From positions 1 through 49,441 of the forward strand of contig JAKAJO010000045.1 in NCBI GenBank assembly GCA_021813745.1: DNA of 49,441 nucleotides, read 5' to 3'. A model generated the notes under the pieces. It was given only the letters and a program-made list of their open reading frames with translations. It was not told the origin of the DNA and did no database searches. This DNA is from Acidobacteriota bacterium. GTDB taxonomy: Bacteria; Acidobacteriota; Terriglobia; Terriglobales; Acidobacteriaceae. How positions within the stretch are numbered: the stretch's first letter is position 1; every line of letters begins with the position of its first letter. Below, in pieces: positions 17,311-27,470 of this stretch. Made by a program: the position numbers and the translations under genes.

Positions 17311-19887
17311 TCAAAATCCTGCGCGCTGCGGCGCAGCTGCCTCCTGCCGCACGATGGCCTCCGCAGCATTGGCCAGCAGAACCCAACTGCTGGCGGCGGA
17401 AACCGTTGTTTCATGCTCAAACCACAGCATCCCAAACCCGCTGATGCACTCAGGAAAGTCTGGCTTGATGACGATGTAACCCGGAATCATCGCGCCCGGA
17501 ATGTAGGAGTTGTCGCCGCGATTGTTGGAATAGGTATGCTGCCGCGACACCGTGCCGACTGCCGCAATATATGACTCGCTCGAAACCGGATGCGTGCCGA
17601 GCAGATAGTTGGCCGCGCGCAGCGTGTATTCCGGGCCCACAAGATCGGGGAACGCCTGGTGCAGGAAATACATCTCGGTACCGAAATCGGCTACCTGCTC
17701 CGCACCTCCCCAGTCTCCGCGCGTCGGTGGAACCCCAAAGGGTGTTTTCTCCAGCTCTCGATTCAGCTGAGGGAGCCACGCGGCAAGTGCGGCTCTGAAG
17801 CGATCCTTGTAACTCGAGTCAAGATAAGGTAGCGCACGCACGGCGCTCCAGCCGCGAAACTGCATGTGCTGCAGCATCTGAGGAAAAAGCTCTTCGACGC
17901 GCTGCTTGTAGGGCGCCGCTCCGTTGGTTGCGATCATCAACTCCAATGCCGCAGACCAGTCCGGAGGACCAAACCGCGCTGCGCCTTCCCACTTCGGACT
18001 GGGAGCCGGATGCGTCTTTTCGTCGTTCCACAGCTTGATCGCTGCATCGAGACACTCCTTGGCCAATGGATCATTCCACCCTTTCAGTACCCGCGACGCC
18101 GCAGCAAGTGAAGCCGTCGCTCCGTATTGATTGAAGATGGAATAGCCAGTCCACGCCCAGCGATCGTCCAGACTGCCGGACTCGCCGCCCTTTCTCTCAT
18201 CGGGGCCGAGGCTTGGATTGTAAAGAAGATTGTCAGTCTGCGAGGCCGCATCGCCCACAAAGGTGTACTCCGTCAGCCACGCCGACTGGATGCCAACAAA
18301 CGGATGGCCAACAGCGTGGATCTGCGCGAGCTGCTGCAATACGCCATGCTCAACCTGCTGCACCATATCCGGAACGCCGTCCGGCTTATGCATCTCAACC
18401 GTGCGCGCTTTCTCGTCCACCGTGAGTTCATCCCACTTCGTTTGAAACGTGCTGTAGGCGAGGGAAAGGTTCTGGATTGTTGCGTACTGGCCATAGTCGT
18501 CGTTGTCGAAGTCGCCGGCATCGAACCATCCGCCGACATTCAGACCCGGAATGTGCTCGCCTGGCTTGTAAGGCGAGTACGTATCCGGGCCCATCTCATA
18601 GCCGTCAAAGTGCGGCGTATTGGGCGGAGCCTGGCGCGCGTCATCCATGTGCGCCACACCATGCCACACGTGATAACCGTCGCGCACGGACACGTGATCC
18701 ATCTGCACCGCAAGAAAGCCATCCAGCGTGGTCTGCCAGGTCTTGTCATAAACGTTCCGCGCAATGGGGAAGACGTCACTGCGCACTCCGCCGTACTCAA
18801 TGACATACAACCCAGGCTCTTTGACAGAGGAAAAATCGAATCTGGAATAGACATAGCGGAGCCACGTAGTTGGATTTGAAACAGGACCGCTGAATACCTC
18901 CTTGAAAGCTCCACCATCAGAAAGACGCAGCAATCGGGCCGTCTTTGGCGCGTGATCATCAGGATCGAGCTCCATGATGGCGACTTTGCTGAAGTCCGCG
19001 GCGTACCCGGCCTGGCTGTGAGCAATGACCGGGGGACGTGTCCAGTCCGGAATGTAGTTGGGCCGGATGTGCCAGACGAGAGCGTCTGTTGTCTTGCCCG
19101 CAGGAATCAGTGTGCGAAGCACATACCAGCCATTTTGTGCTTTATCCCGACCGTCGAAGATCTCAATCGGACCACTCTCAGAGGAGACACGGATGCGATT
19201 CAGCGGGTCGGTCGCAGCCAGCGTCACACTTGTGCCCGAGGCAAAGGGCAAGGGTTCCGTGTAACCCTCGGCCTTGTGCCACTGCTCCACGTACCACACC
19301 TGCTTTGGATCGCCGGGGCTGGGCGGAGCCGTCTTCATCCGGTCTTCCGGATAGCGCGGCATGACGCCGAAGACCTTATCGTCCACCACATACGGCTTGT
19401 CCATATAGAGCGACGGCAGAAACTCGAGATTGTAGCCGGCTCGGCCCACAAGACTCGCGGGGAGTGGCTCGTCCAGGTTCACGCTGACGCGCACTCCGCC
19501 CGGCTCCGCCGCAACCGTTACGTGATAGCTGAGATGGTAGTCAGGGTAAGAAAGGTCGGCCGTGAGTCGATTCTGTTCCGGATCCGCACGATGTGCCTTG
19601 ATGGTCGGAATCACGTCCCACTGCTCCGGTGTGGGCAGCAGACGCAGGCTTCCATTCGTGGCGACACGATTCCCGTGTAGGATAATCTGCATCCCTGCGT
19701 CCTTCTGGTCAAAGAAGATGGGACTGAAGGCGTCGTCATACAACATGATGCTGACACCGCGCGCATCCAGATAGCCCTTCGCTGTCACCTTCAGCGCCAC
19801 GCCCTGATCCGCAGCAAATGCCGAAATGGTCAGTAATAGGGGAAGCAGCAAGATCGCAAAGAGAAGATTTCGCCGTGGAATGCACAT
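17311..19887 (-). CDS. glycoside hydrolase family 9, secreted endo-beta-1,4-glucanase type
   Basis: 858 residues from ATG 19887: signal peptide MCIPRRNLLFAILLLPLLLT to SAFA, an N-terminal non-catalytic beta region (about 25-300), a CelD-type Ig-like domain with VIAHSQAGYAADFSKVAI, then a GH9 (alpha/alpha)6 barrel. Marks of GH9 are GGWFDAGDFDNDDYGQYA, with the two aspartates that place and activate water, YLLGTHPVSSESYI, and a C-terminal acidic cluster FEHETTVSAASSW where the proton donor Glu is expected. It should cut beta-1,4-glucan such as cellulose or xyloglucan backbone in the periplasm or outside. A Met 22 codons upstream is also in frame, but the signal peptide favours 19887. The start overlaps the end of the upstream gene by 58 nt. 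Confidence 0.88.
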   Translation of the reverse strand: MCIPRRNLLFAILLLPLLLTISAFAADQGVALKVTAKGYLDARGVSIMLYDDAFSPIFFDQKDAGMQIILHGNRVATNGSLRLLPTPEQWDVIPTIKAHRADPEQNRLTADLSYPDYHLSYHVTVAAEPGGVRVSVNLDEPLPASLVGRAGYNLEFLPSLYMDKPYVVDDKVFGVMPRYPEDRMKTAPPSPGDPKQVWYVEQWHKAEGYTEPLPFASGTSVTLAATDPLNRIRVSSESGPIEIFDGRDKAQNGWYVLRTLIPAGKTTDALVWHIRPNYIPDWTRPPVIAHSQAGYAADFSKVAIMELDPDDHAPKTARLLRLSDGGAFKEVFSGPVSNPTTWLRYVYSRFDFSSVKEPGLYVIEYGGVRSDVFPIARNVYDKTWQTTLDGFLAVQMDHVSVRDGYHVWHGVAHMDDARQAPPNTPHFDGYEMGPDTYSPYKPGEHIPGLNVGGWFDAGDFDNDDYGQYATIQNLSLAYSTFQTKWDELTVDEKARTVEMHKPDGVPDMVQQVEHGVLQQLAQIHAVGHPFVGIQSAWLTEYTFVGDAASQTDNLLYNPSLGPDERKGGESGSLDDRWAWTGYSIFNQYGATASLAAASRVLKGWNDPLAKECLDAAIKLWNDEKTHPAPSPKWEGAARFGPPDWSAALELMIATNGAAPYKQRVEELFPQMLQHMQFRGWSAVRALPYLDSSYKDRFRAALAAWLPQLNRELEKTPFGVPPTRGDWGGAEQVADFGTEMYFLHQAFPDLVGPEYTLRAANYLLGTHPVSSESYIAAVGTVSRQHTYSNNRGDNSYIPGAMIPGYIVIKPDFPECISGFGMLWFEHETTVSAASSWVLLANAAEAIVRQEAAAPQRAGF

Positions 19888-21764
19888 GAGTGAGCTCCGG
19901 AAGGGATTTCGTGCGGAAAGGGAATCATAGTTCGGAGCGTACGCCATTCGCAACCAAACGCACGAGTGGTGGCTTGATTTTTGAAGGAGATGATTTTGCG
20001 GATGCCCTGTCCTTCTTTCACTTCATAGAGAGCGTCCGCCTTCACGTCGTGAAACTCCTGCACAACGCCGCTCGGCCACTGAATCCGGATCGTCTTCATG
20101 ACGTCGTCCGTTCCCAGACCGAAGTGCAGGCGGAAGTCACTGGTAGACAGATAGCTGCTTCCGGCTCGTACCTCTTCAGTTTGCGTGGCAGCGGCCGTCG
20201 TGACGGTCACGCGTGCACCGATGGCCATGCGGTTGCTTTTCACACCGATCAGATGAATCAAAGCCCGATGATTTCCATTCTGCGTCTCGTTCAGGAAAAG
20301 CGAGGGAGGCGCACCCACATTGAACACAACCACATCAAGATTGCCATCGTTATTGATATCGCCAAACGCTGTTCCTCGCCGCGAGTGCATCGTTCCATCA
20401 TTCAGGCCGGCCTGGTCGGCGATCTCTCTGAAGGCCAGATTGCCCTCGTTGTGGTAGAGCTGGATCGGCTCCTCAAATGGAGGCTCCGTGGGTAACGCAC
20501 CTAACAACGAAGAGAAATTTCCGGAAACCATCAGGATGTCTTCCCATCCATCGTTGTCAAAATCCCCAAAGCCTCCGCCCCACTTGATCGGAGTGAATGT
20601 CTTTCCGGCGATTCCGGTTCTGGGAGCAATATCGACAAAGTCCCCATTCCCACGGTTCCAGTAAAGACTTGCTGGCTGGTTCCCATAGCGCGTCACAAAG
20701 AGATCCAGCTTGCCGTCATGATCGATATCGCCAAAATCCGCCGCCATATTTCCATAGATCTGTCCGTTGTCCCCGGCGGCCGTGCCAGACATGAAGCCTA
20801 GATCCTCAAAGGTGCCGTTCTTCAGATTGTGATAAAGGAAGTTGTAACCTCCATCATTGGTGACGAAGAGATCGGGCCAGCCGTCGCCGTCGAAATCACC
20901 CCATGCTACGCCCATTCCATGCAGCTTCTGCGGATCGTTGACACCGGCCTTCGCGGACACATCTTCAAAGGTTCCATCGCCCCGGTTGCGAAACAGAAAG
21001 TCGGACTCGCCTTCCATGCTGTCCGGCAGTTGCACCAGTACGCCCTTGTAAGCGAAGGAGGTGGCAGGAGGCAGATGAAAGGCATCTGTCTTGATGTAGC
21101 GAGCGACGAAGAGATCGACGTGGCCGTCCCTGTCGTAGTCGGCCCAGGCCGCGCCTGTACTGAAGCCGCCCACCTCCAGACCAGCCTTCCGGGTGACGTC
21201 CTCAAACCGGCAATCGCCCAGATTGTGATAGAGCACATTATGGCCATATCCGGTGACGTAAAGATCAGGCAGGCCATCGTTATCAAAGTCCGCCACCGCA
21301 ATTCCGGTGGCATATCCCTTGGTCAGCAGGCCTGAGGAACGGGTGACGTCTGAGAAGTGAATCGTGCCCGGCTTGCCATCCTGCTTGTAGAGGGTCACCA
21401 TCAAGTCGCCCCCAGCCTTGTAACGCGCAATGGAAGAGTCATTCACGACCGCAATATCGAGTCGGCCATCATTGTTGCAGTCCAACAAAGCAACCCCCCC
21501 CCCGCTCATGGTGTCGAGAATGTATTCCCTCGCGGCGGTAGTCTGCGGCACGGTGGTGAGACCCGCTTCCTGCGAGATATCGCGAAAGCGGATCCCGTTA
21601 GCCGCAGTCCGGTTGGAACTGGTGCCAGCAAGCTGAGAGTGGGACGGGGTCCCTGCTGATGCGGAAGCTCCCTGCGGTGGAGACGCAACACCAATCTGAG
21701 CAGCTTGTGCATGTGCACTCAGGGCAAGCAACACCCCAAGCACTGCGATCGCAATCTCCACCAT
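19830..21764 (-). CDS. secreted FG-GAP repeat / ASPIC-UnbV domain (CRTAC1-type) protein
   Basis: 644 residues with a signal peptide (MVEIAIAVLGVLLALSAHAQA). Residues about 60-480 hold repeated FG-GAP/VCBS blades with calcium-binding DxDxDG-like loops (DCNNDGRLD, DFDNDGLPD, DYDRDGHVD, DFDGDGWPD, DIDHDGKLD, DINNDGNLD), giving a beta-propeller. About 515-595 is the ASPIC/UnbV domain (GARVTVTTAAATQTEEVRAG, LHFGLG). Such proteins are common beside TonB receptors and TPR proteins in Acidobacteriota and may bind glycans at the surface; the role is not established. The last 45 residues, after the usual end of the domain, look foreign and run into the GH9 start. A G10 tract lies in the coding sequence. 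Confidence 0.85.
   Translation of the reverse strand: MVEIAIAVLGVLLALSAHAQAAQIGVASPPQGASASAGTPSHSQLAGTSSNRTAANGIRFRDISQEAGLTTVPQTTAAREYILDTMSGGGVALLDCNNDGRLDIAVVNDSSIARYKAGGDLMVTLYKQDGKPGTIHFSDVTRSSGLLTKGYATGIAVADFDNDGLPDLYVTGYGHNVLYHNLGDCRFEDVTRKAGLEVGGFSTGAAWADYDRDGHVDLFVARYIKTDAFHLPPATSFAYKGVLVQLPDSMEGESDFLFRNRGDGTFEDVSAKAGVNDPQKLHGMGVAWGDFDGDGWPDLFVTNDGGYNFLYHNLKNGTFEDLGFMSGTAAGDNGQIYGNMAADFGDIDHDGKLDLFVTRYGNQPASLYWNRGNGDFVDIAPRTGIAGKTFTPIKWGGGFGDFDNDGWEDILMVSGNFSSLLGALPTEPPFEEPIQLYHNEGNLAFREIADQAGLNDGTMHSRRGTAFGDINNDGNLDVVVFNVGAPPSLFLNETQNGNHRALIHLIGVKSNRMAIGARVTVTTAAATQTEEVRAGSSYLSTSDFRLHFGLGTDDVMKTIRIQWPSGVVQEFHDVKADALYEVKEGQGIRKIISFKNQATTRAFGCEWRTLRTMIPFPHEIPSGAHSCAFHGEIFSLRSCCFPYY
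21494..21503 (-). repeat. G10 homopolymer inside the ASPIC/UnbV gene
   Basis: Ten Cs on the plus strand (ten Gs in the coding sense) encode the SGGGV part of the first FG-GAP blade, about residue 90. The frame is intact as given, but a one-base slip would truncate the protein. Confidence 0.9.
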
Positions 21765-21858
21765 ACAGTCGTCTGTACTCTAACACACGCAGATTCACAG
21801 GGCTTTCGCGTATGTCATTCGGTTGCAATGTCCGCGCACCAGGAGATGGCGCTGGCTC

Positions 21859-23064
21859 TCATTTCTCCGCAGGTGCGGCATCACTGGTCTGATCCGGGTC
21901 TCCCCGCTCCTGCGCTTGCTTCAGCTTGCTGAAGATGGATGCATTGGCAGCTCGCTTCATCTCCCTGGTCTTCTCGAACTCAGCTTTCGCTTCTTCCTTC
22001 TTCCCCTCAGTCTGGTAGAAACGGGCCAGGCGCCAATGTACATCCACATCGTTGGGGTCAAGCCTTTCAGCCTCCTGCAATTCATGAAGGGCTTTCTCTT
22101 TCTGGTCCTCTTTGGTATACAGGTCTCCCAGATCAAGATGTGCAAGAGCGATGCCCGGATTACTCGCAATAGCGCGCGTCAGCAGCGGCTCGGCCGACTC
22201 GGGATGCCCCAGCCGTATCTCCGAGTCCGCAAGATAGGTAAGCGCCTGGGCATGATCCGGATTGTTGGCCAGCTCTGCCTTGAACTCATCCGCCGCTTCG
22301 CCATATTCCATGTGACGCCATAGCAGGTAGCCAAGACCAAAATGGACGTTGGGCAGTTTTGGATCTGCATGCACCGCCGCACGAAACTGTTGCATCGCGG
22401 CAAGATCATTCTTCATTTCATCGTAGGCCTCGCCGGCGAGCATGTCCGCCTCTGCCGAGTCCGCATTCAGCGTGAGGATCTCGTGATACACGCCGAGCAC
22501 GCAATCGTACTGCTTGCTCCAGAGACAGCTATGCGCCAGCAACAAACGAAAGGGCAGATTGGAGGGGTCGCGCACCGTGGCATCCTTCAGATAAGGGATG
22601 GCTGCGGCGTACTGTCCGTCACCGTAATCGGCGAGCCCGATCAAGGTCTCCAGCCGAAGCGCCTCAGGAGACGACGCCGGCTCGCTCTTCAAGAGTCGAT
22701 GGAACTCGACCGACGCCTCCCGCAAATCCCCTGACTTGAAAAGCGCCAGGCCCAGATCCATCCGAAGTCCGGGCATACCGGGACTCAAAGCCAGAGCCTT
22801 TCGATAGAGCGGAATGGCCTCTTTGTATCGCTCCTGATGGGCTTCCAGCAATCCGAGATGGGCGTATCCTTCGGGGCTGGATGGGGCCAGCTCGACGAAG
22901 GCCTGCCACGCGGTGACTGCTTCCTGGACCTGCCCCTGACGCTCCAGTGCGAGCGCCTGTTGACGTTTCTGGTCGGCACTCGGCTCTGCTTGAGAATCAG
23001 CGGTGGCAGGAACAACTCCCGCAAAAATCGCAAGCAGAATGGTCCACATCCAGACTGGCTTCAC
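21859..23064 (-). CDS. exported TPR repeat protein
   Basis: 401 residues from a GTG at 23064 (signal peptide MKPVWMWTILLAIFAGVVPATA), chosen because GAGG lies 6 nt upstream; the frame is open up to a TTG at 23112. After the signal peptide there are about nine to ten 34-residue TPR units, for example EAVTAWQAFVELAPSSPEGY, EAIPLYRKALALSPGMPGLR and EKALHELQEAERLDPNDVDV. The C-terminus is a charged helix. TPR proteins like this scaffold protein partners; next to TonB and ASPIC/UnbV genes it is likely a periplasmic member of the same glycan system. There are 127 nt to the TonB gene and 94 nt to the ASPIC gene, all on one strand. Confidence 0.85.
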   Translation of the reverse strand: MKPVWMWTILLAIFAGVVPATADSQAEPSADQKRQQALALERQGQVQEAVTAWQAFVELAPSSPEGYAHLGLLEAHQERYKEAIPLYRKALALSPGMPGLRMDLGLALFKSGDLREASVEFHRLLKSEPASSPEALRLETLIGLADYGDGQYAAAIPYLKDATVRDPSNLPFRLLLAHSCLWSKQYDCVLGVYHEILTLNADSAEADMLAGEAYDEMKNDLAAMQQFRAAVHADPKLPNVHFGLGYLLWRHMEYGEAADEFKAELANNPDHAQALTYLADSEIRLGHPESAEPLLTRAIASNPGIALAHLDLGDLYTKEDQKEKALHELQEAERLDPNDVDVHWRLARFYQTEGKKEEAKAEFEKTREMKRAANASIFSKLKQAQERGDPDQTSDAAPAEK

Positions 23065-23191
23065 ACACACAACCTCGTCCTCAGTCTCAACCACTCTCCA
23101 CTTCGCATGCAACTGCTCACCTGCTTCATGCGCCTTCCAAAAGAAATGGCGCGGCTGATTGAAATCGGCCGCGCCAGTAGTTTTGTTTCGG

Positions 23192-26100
23192 TTAGAACTC
23201 GAACTTGCCGCCTAATTCAATCAGGCGCGGTGAGAAATCATTGGTCACCGTGCCAAAGTTCGGGTCGTGACTGTTGGTGTCGAGGCCTTGAGGAATCACG
23301 TGATTGAACGTGTTGAAGCTCTCAAAGCGCAATTCAATGCGCGGTCCTTCGTGCGATGTGAGTTGGAACGTCTTAAAGAGCGAGAGGTTCCAGTTGAACA
23401 ACCCAGGGCCAACCACAGAGTCCTTGCCAGCATTGCCGAAGCCCTGGTTTGGACCGCCGTTCCAGGGTGAGATTGGATCGGCAAAGGAATTGGTGCTGAA
23501 CCACGAGCCGAACTTCTTCGGGTACTTCACCTTGGACACCAGGTTGGGACGATTGGTCGTGCAGCATCCCAGACCGACCACATCCGCACCGCTGTAGTGG
23601 ATGTACTGCGGTATGCCGGTGTGTGCCTGGGTGATGCCGGAGATCGACCAACCACCGGCCAGATTGTGTGCAAGTCCATTCGTGCTCTTGGCAAAGAATG
23701 GAAGCGCATAGACGTAGCTGACGTTCAGGTTGTGGCGCATATCGAACGTCGTATCCGAGCCGCGATCGTACTTCGGATTGAACGGGTTGGAAAGGCCGTT
23801 CAAATCGTTCGATACCTCGTCGATGTTGTGGGACCATGTGTAGGCAACCTGCGTGGTCAAGCCATGCCGGTTTTCCACGCGGATACCCGCCTGCAGAGAA
23901 TGGTAGTCGAAGTTTGTCTCGTTCTCTTCCTGGTTGATGCTGCTGTAGCCGGGGAAGATCCGATACAGGTTCGCATTCAGCGATCCGTTCGCCACTCCCT
24001 GCCTCAGGTCATAGGGGTTCGTTGGGTTATTGGAATCTGCCAGGGGCAGGGTATTGATCTGGCGGGTGTCGTTCTGATCCCAGCCAATCGAGCCAACATA
24101 TTGAACGACCGAAACAATGGACGGCGCCAGCTCATGCTGAATGCCAAGGCTGAACTCAGCCGTGCCCGGCGGACGGTAGTTGTACTGCAGGTTCGTCAGC
24201 GTTGAGGGGAACGTCTGCGAAGTTGTCTGTCCTGTCAATACGCTGGTATTGGGGTTGGAGAAGTAGACGTTGGTTGCCGAGGGCTGGAATGCAAATGGCG
24301 GGTTCAAGGCAGCGTTGTAAACATCGTTGCCCTGAACGCGCTCATAGAACATACCAAAGCCGCCACGAAGAACCGTCTTGCCTGTTCCATCGAAGTTATA
24401 TGCGAAGCCGAGCCGCGGCTCGAAGGTGTAATAGTAGTTCTTCACGTTGCCGCGCGGAAAACCATTAGCACCGGCGATCTGCATGCCGTTCAGGTAGAAC
24501 TGCTGGTTGTTGTAAGTGGTCAGCTGCCCCGGAGTAACCGTTCCGTCTGCCGCCACTGGATTGCCCAGCGAATACAAGTAGTCCGCAGGGACAAAGTTTG
24601 CAAAGGCGTTGTAGCGCTCGAAGGCATGCGGCAGGCCGTCATAGCGGAGACCAATGTTCAGAGTCAGCTGTGGCGTGGCATGCCAGTTGTCGTTCACGTA
24701 GAGCCCGTAGTTATTGTTCACCCAGTGCTTGTTGTAGAGGTGCTGGAGCTGGGTAAAGCTCGATGCGTCTCCCAGCAGGAAGTTCACGTAGGAATCACCC
24801 GAAAAGTTGCTCGAGTTGAAAACGGCAGTTCCTTGGGTGTTCGCCTGCAACTGCTGGTTCTTGTAGTCGTGCAGGAGACTGAAGCCGAATTTGAACTGGT
24901 GGCGCCCTTTTGTCCAGGAGAGATCGTCTCTGTATTCAAATCCCTCGTAGCCGTTGTGCCATGGATAGTAACTTTCACTCCAGTTCACATTCAGCGGTGT
25001 GCCCACCAGGTCAACCTCAGGCATATCGTTGATGGCCTGATCGCTGAGCGGGAAGAACGTCTTGGCTGTCCACCCGTTTGGCTGATAGAAAGATGCGCCG
25101 ACTCCATTGACCGGAGTGAGCGTGATCTTGTTGCCGCTATAAAGAAGCGCGGTTTCGTTCAGCAGATTGGGCGAGTAAGTCTGCGTCAGCTTGATGACCG
25201 CCGTGTACGACGGGTTGGTCATCTCTGTGCCGACAGTTGGATAGCTGCTGTCGCCCCAGAGCGGCGGAAAGTACTTCTGGTCCAGCGTGTCATGGAGATA
25301 ATGCCCCATCAGCTGATACTTGCTGTTGATCGTGTGATCGATGCGGACAATGTCCTCACGCACATCTGTCGGCTGCGGTATGGAAGCGATGAACTGCGTC
25401 CCGTTGTTGTAGTTGGGCTTTGGGAATGTACCCGCGTTGACTTCCAGGATCGCGTTAGGATCCATGAGATTTGCGGGGATGACATTGCCTGGGAACGGCT
25501 GGCCCGGAGTCAACCCGTCTGCTTGATACAGAGCCAACTTGGCGGGGTCTGTTGTGACCGGTACAACGGGCGTTGCGCCGCCAGCGGGAACCGTATACGC
25601 CAGGGGCTGGCCGGCAGTCGGGAAGTTGTTTGCCAGAATGGTGTTGGTGATGGAGGGCGTTGTGCCCTGGATCAGCTTGCGCCATTCTTCATTCCAAAAG
25701 AAGAAGGTCCGGTTTTTCGACTCGTTGTACACGTGCGGAATCCAGAGAGGTCCGCCAATGTTGCCGCCGGGCTCATTCAGTTTGAATTCCGGAACCGTCT
25801 TACTGAAGTAGTCAGCCGCATCGTACGCGGTGTTCCGGTTGAACTCGTAAAGTTCACCGTGGTAATGCTGCGTGCCCGACTTCAGCACCATCACGATGGT
25901 TCCGCCTGATCCAATGCCGTAGTCTGGGCTGTAGTTGCTGTCCAGCGTTTGGAATTCGGCGATTGCATCCTGAGAAGGAAGGTTCATGAAGCAGCCACCG
26001 CAACCGCGGTCATTCTGCTCTGCGCCATCCAACAGATAAATGTTGTGGGACTGCCGGGTTCCGTTAAAGCTGATGGCATTCGAAGAAGTCAACGCATTCA

Positions 26101-26665
26101 CGCCGCCGAAGGCCGGCAATGTGTTGGCTACGCCCATACCGAGTGCTGCAAGGGAGGTAATGTTTCGGCCGTTGGTTGAGAGTTGCTCGACTTGCCGGCC
26201 GCTGATTAACGTGCTCACTTCGCTGGTTTCGGTCTGTACCTGAAGTGCGTCCGCGGCCACAGTCACCGTTTGAGCCTGGCTGCCCACCGTGAGTGAAATG
26301 TTCTCTTCCAGGGTTGCGGCAACGTTCACCACAATGCCGGTCTTGGTGTACTTCTGAAAGCCAGGCGCCGTTGCGGTCAACGTATAGGTGGCAACGCCCA
26401 GGTTGGGAAAGCGAAATGCGCCTGCCGAGTTGGCAGTCGACTCTCGCGATTGTCCGGTTGCAGTATTCGTGAGCGTGATCTTTGCGTTCGGCACAAGGGC
26501 GCCGGTCATATCTGTCACGGTGCCGTTGATCGTTGCGTTTTCCTGGCCCAGGACCTTCGGCGCGGACCCGATCAGGAATCCGAGGAGCATGATCACCGAG
26601 AGGACTCGCAGCCCATTCATGCCCCGTGCATACACACGGGGAACGTAATCCTTCAGATAGTGCAT
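23192..26665 (-). CDS. Oar-like TonB-dependent outer membrane receptor
   Basis: 1157 residues. Start ATG 26665 (MHYLKDYVPRVYARGMNG) has AGGAGG 8 nt upstream; an in-frame codon at 26683 lacks this. A signal sequence (VLSVIMLLGFLIGSAPKVLG) is followed by a carboxypeptidase-regulatory-like domain (INGTVTDMTGALVPNAKITLTN, about 45-130), a plug domain with QVEQLSTNGRNITSL, and a long beta barrel of extracellular-loop-rich strands ending in LGGKFEF. The terminal aromatic residue is typical of outer membrane barrels. This Oar subtype is very frequent in Acidobacteriota and is thought to import oligosaccharides or peptides with TonB energy. It is the first gene of the five-gene minus-strand series ending at the radical SAM enzyme. 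Confidence 0.93.
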   Translation of the reverse strand: MHYLKDYVPRVYARGMNGLRVLSVIMLLGFLIGSAPKVLGQENATINGTVTDMTGALVPNAKITLTNTATGQSRESTANSAGAFRFPNLGVATYTLTATAPGFQKYTKTGIVVNVAATLEENISLTVGSQAQTVTVAADALQVQTETSEVSTLISGRQVEQLSTNGRNITSLAALGMGVANTLPAFGGVNALTSSNAISFNGTRQSHNIYLLDGAEQNDRGCGGCFMNLPSQDAIAEFQTLDSNYSPDYGIGSGGTIVMVLKSGTQHYHGELYEFNRNTAYDAADYFSKTVPEFKLNEPGGNIGGPLWIPHVYNESKNRTFFFWNEEWRKLIQGTTPSITNTILANNFPTAGQPLAYTVPAGGATPVVPVTTDPAKLALYQADGLTPGQPFPGNVIPANLMDPNAILEVNAGTFPKPNYNNGTQFIASIPQPTDVREDIVRIDHTINSKYQLMGHYLHDTLDQKYFPPLWGDSSYPTVGTEMTNPSYTAVIKLTQTYSPNLLNETALLYSGNKITLTPVNGVGASFYQPNGWTAKTFFPLSDQAINDMPEVDLVGTPLNVNWSESYYPWHNGYEGFEYRDDLSWTKGRHQFKFGFSLLHDYKNQQLQANTQGTAVFNSSNFSGDSYVNFLLGDASSFTQLQHLYNKHWVNNNYGLYVNDNWHATPQLTLNIGLRYDGLPHAFERYNAFANFVPADYLYSLGNPVAADGTVTPGQLTTYNNQQFYLNGMQIAGANGFPRGNVKNYYYTFEPRLGFAYNFDGTGKTVLRGGFGMFYERVQGNDVYNAALNPPFAFQPSATNVYFSNPNTSVLTGQTTSQTFPSTLTNLQYNYRPPGTAEFSLGIQHELAPSIVSVVQYVGSIGWDQNDTRQINTLPLADSNNPTNPYDLRQGVANGSLNANLYRIFPGYSSINQEENETNFDYHSLQAGIRVENRHGLTTQVAYTWSHNIDEVSNDLNGLSNPFNPKYDRGSDTTFDMRHNLNVSYVYALPFFAKSTNGLAHNLAGGWSISGITQAHTGIPQYIHYSGADVVGLGCCTTNRPNLVSKVKYPKKFGSWFSTNSFADPISPWNGGPNQGFGNAGKDSVVGPGLFNWNLSLFKTFQLTSHEGPRIELRFESFNTFNHVIPQGLDTNSHDPNFGTVTNDFSPRLIELGGKFEF

Positions 26666-26771
26666 AGTTTGCCTCCTGAGCAAACGGTTACTTGAAAATT
26701 TGTGTGGGCTTTCAGCCGCTTTTCTCCTTCTTTTGCGACTTGCTGGAAGCTGACTTTCCCAAATTACGAAC

Positions 26772-26796
26772 TCGTGCCGTCAGTTCATTGGCACGA
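26772..26796. promoter_or_regulatory. inverted repeat upstream of the TonB receptor gene
   Basis: TCGTGCC (26772-26778), 11 nt, GGCACGA (26790-26796), about 105 nt upstream of the receptor start. The spacing and arm length suit a dimeric regulator; no regulator gene is in the window. Confidence 0.4.
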
Positions 26797-27470
26797 ACGT
26801 GCAGGATTGGACTGGCAGACTTTACACCACAAACTGCCACCCACTGAGGAGAAGATCTGCCACTTGCATAGAGCTCACGCCGAGCCGTTCCGGCCTAGGG
26901 TCTTTTCGTCATACTCGATTGTGTCTTTCGCGTGCCGCAGGCTCATCTTTCGAGCAGGTTCAGCGTTCCTGGAGAAGTTAAAACTTAGGGATCGTAAAGA
27001 AAGCGTTTCCCCAAGCCCATCCAATGTCATGCAAGAGACCTTCCTTTGTCAAGTTTCGATTAAAAAATTACTTTGATCCCCACGACACGATCGTGAATGC
27101 CCTGGCAAATCGATATTTCCTATGTAAACCTTTCTTGGGCGCCCAGCATCTAAGGTGATTCCATCGATTTCTCCAGCCGTGCCTTGATGCTGAATCGATG
27201 CCGGTAAGCGATTTCCAGCAATGACCGGCGCTCTTTCCGTACACCCATTAAGTCGTTTATAATAAGGCTTATACACGACAAAAAGGAGCGGCCCTTGCAG
27301 CTATCCCTTCATTTCGATGGCCAGTCTGGTCGAAGCGCGGCGTCGCTCATCCCCTTGGGGAAAAGAGCGCCGATCCTCGCACTACGGGTTTCGTAAATCG
27401 AGAATCAGTATTTGGTGTCGGGAAGAAACCTGCCGGGCGGGATGCGAATCAGCCGCATTGATTCTTGATA

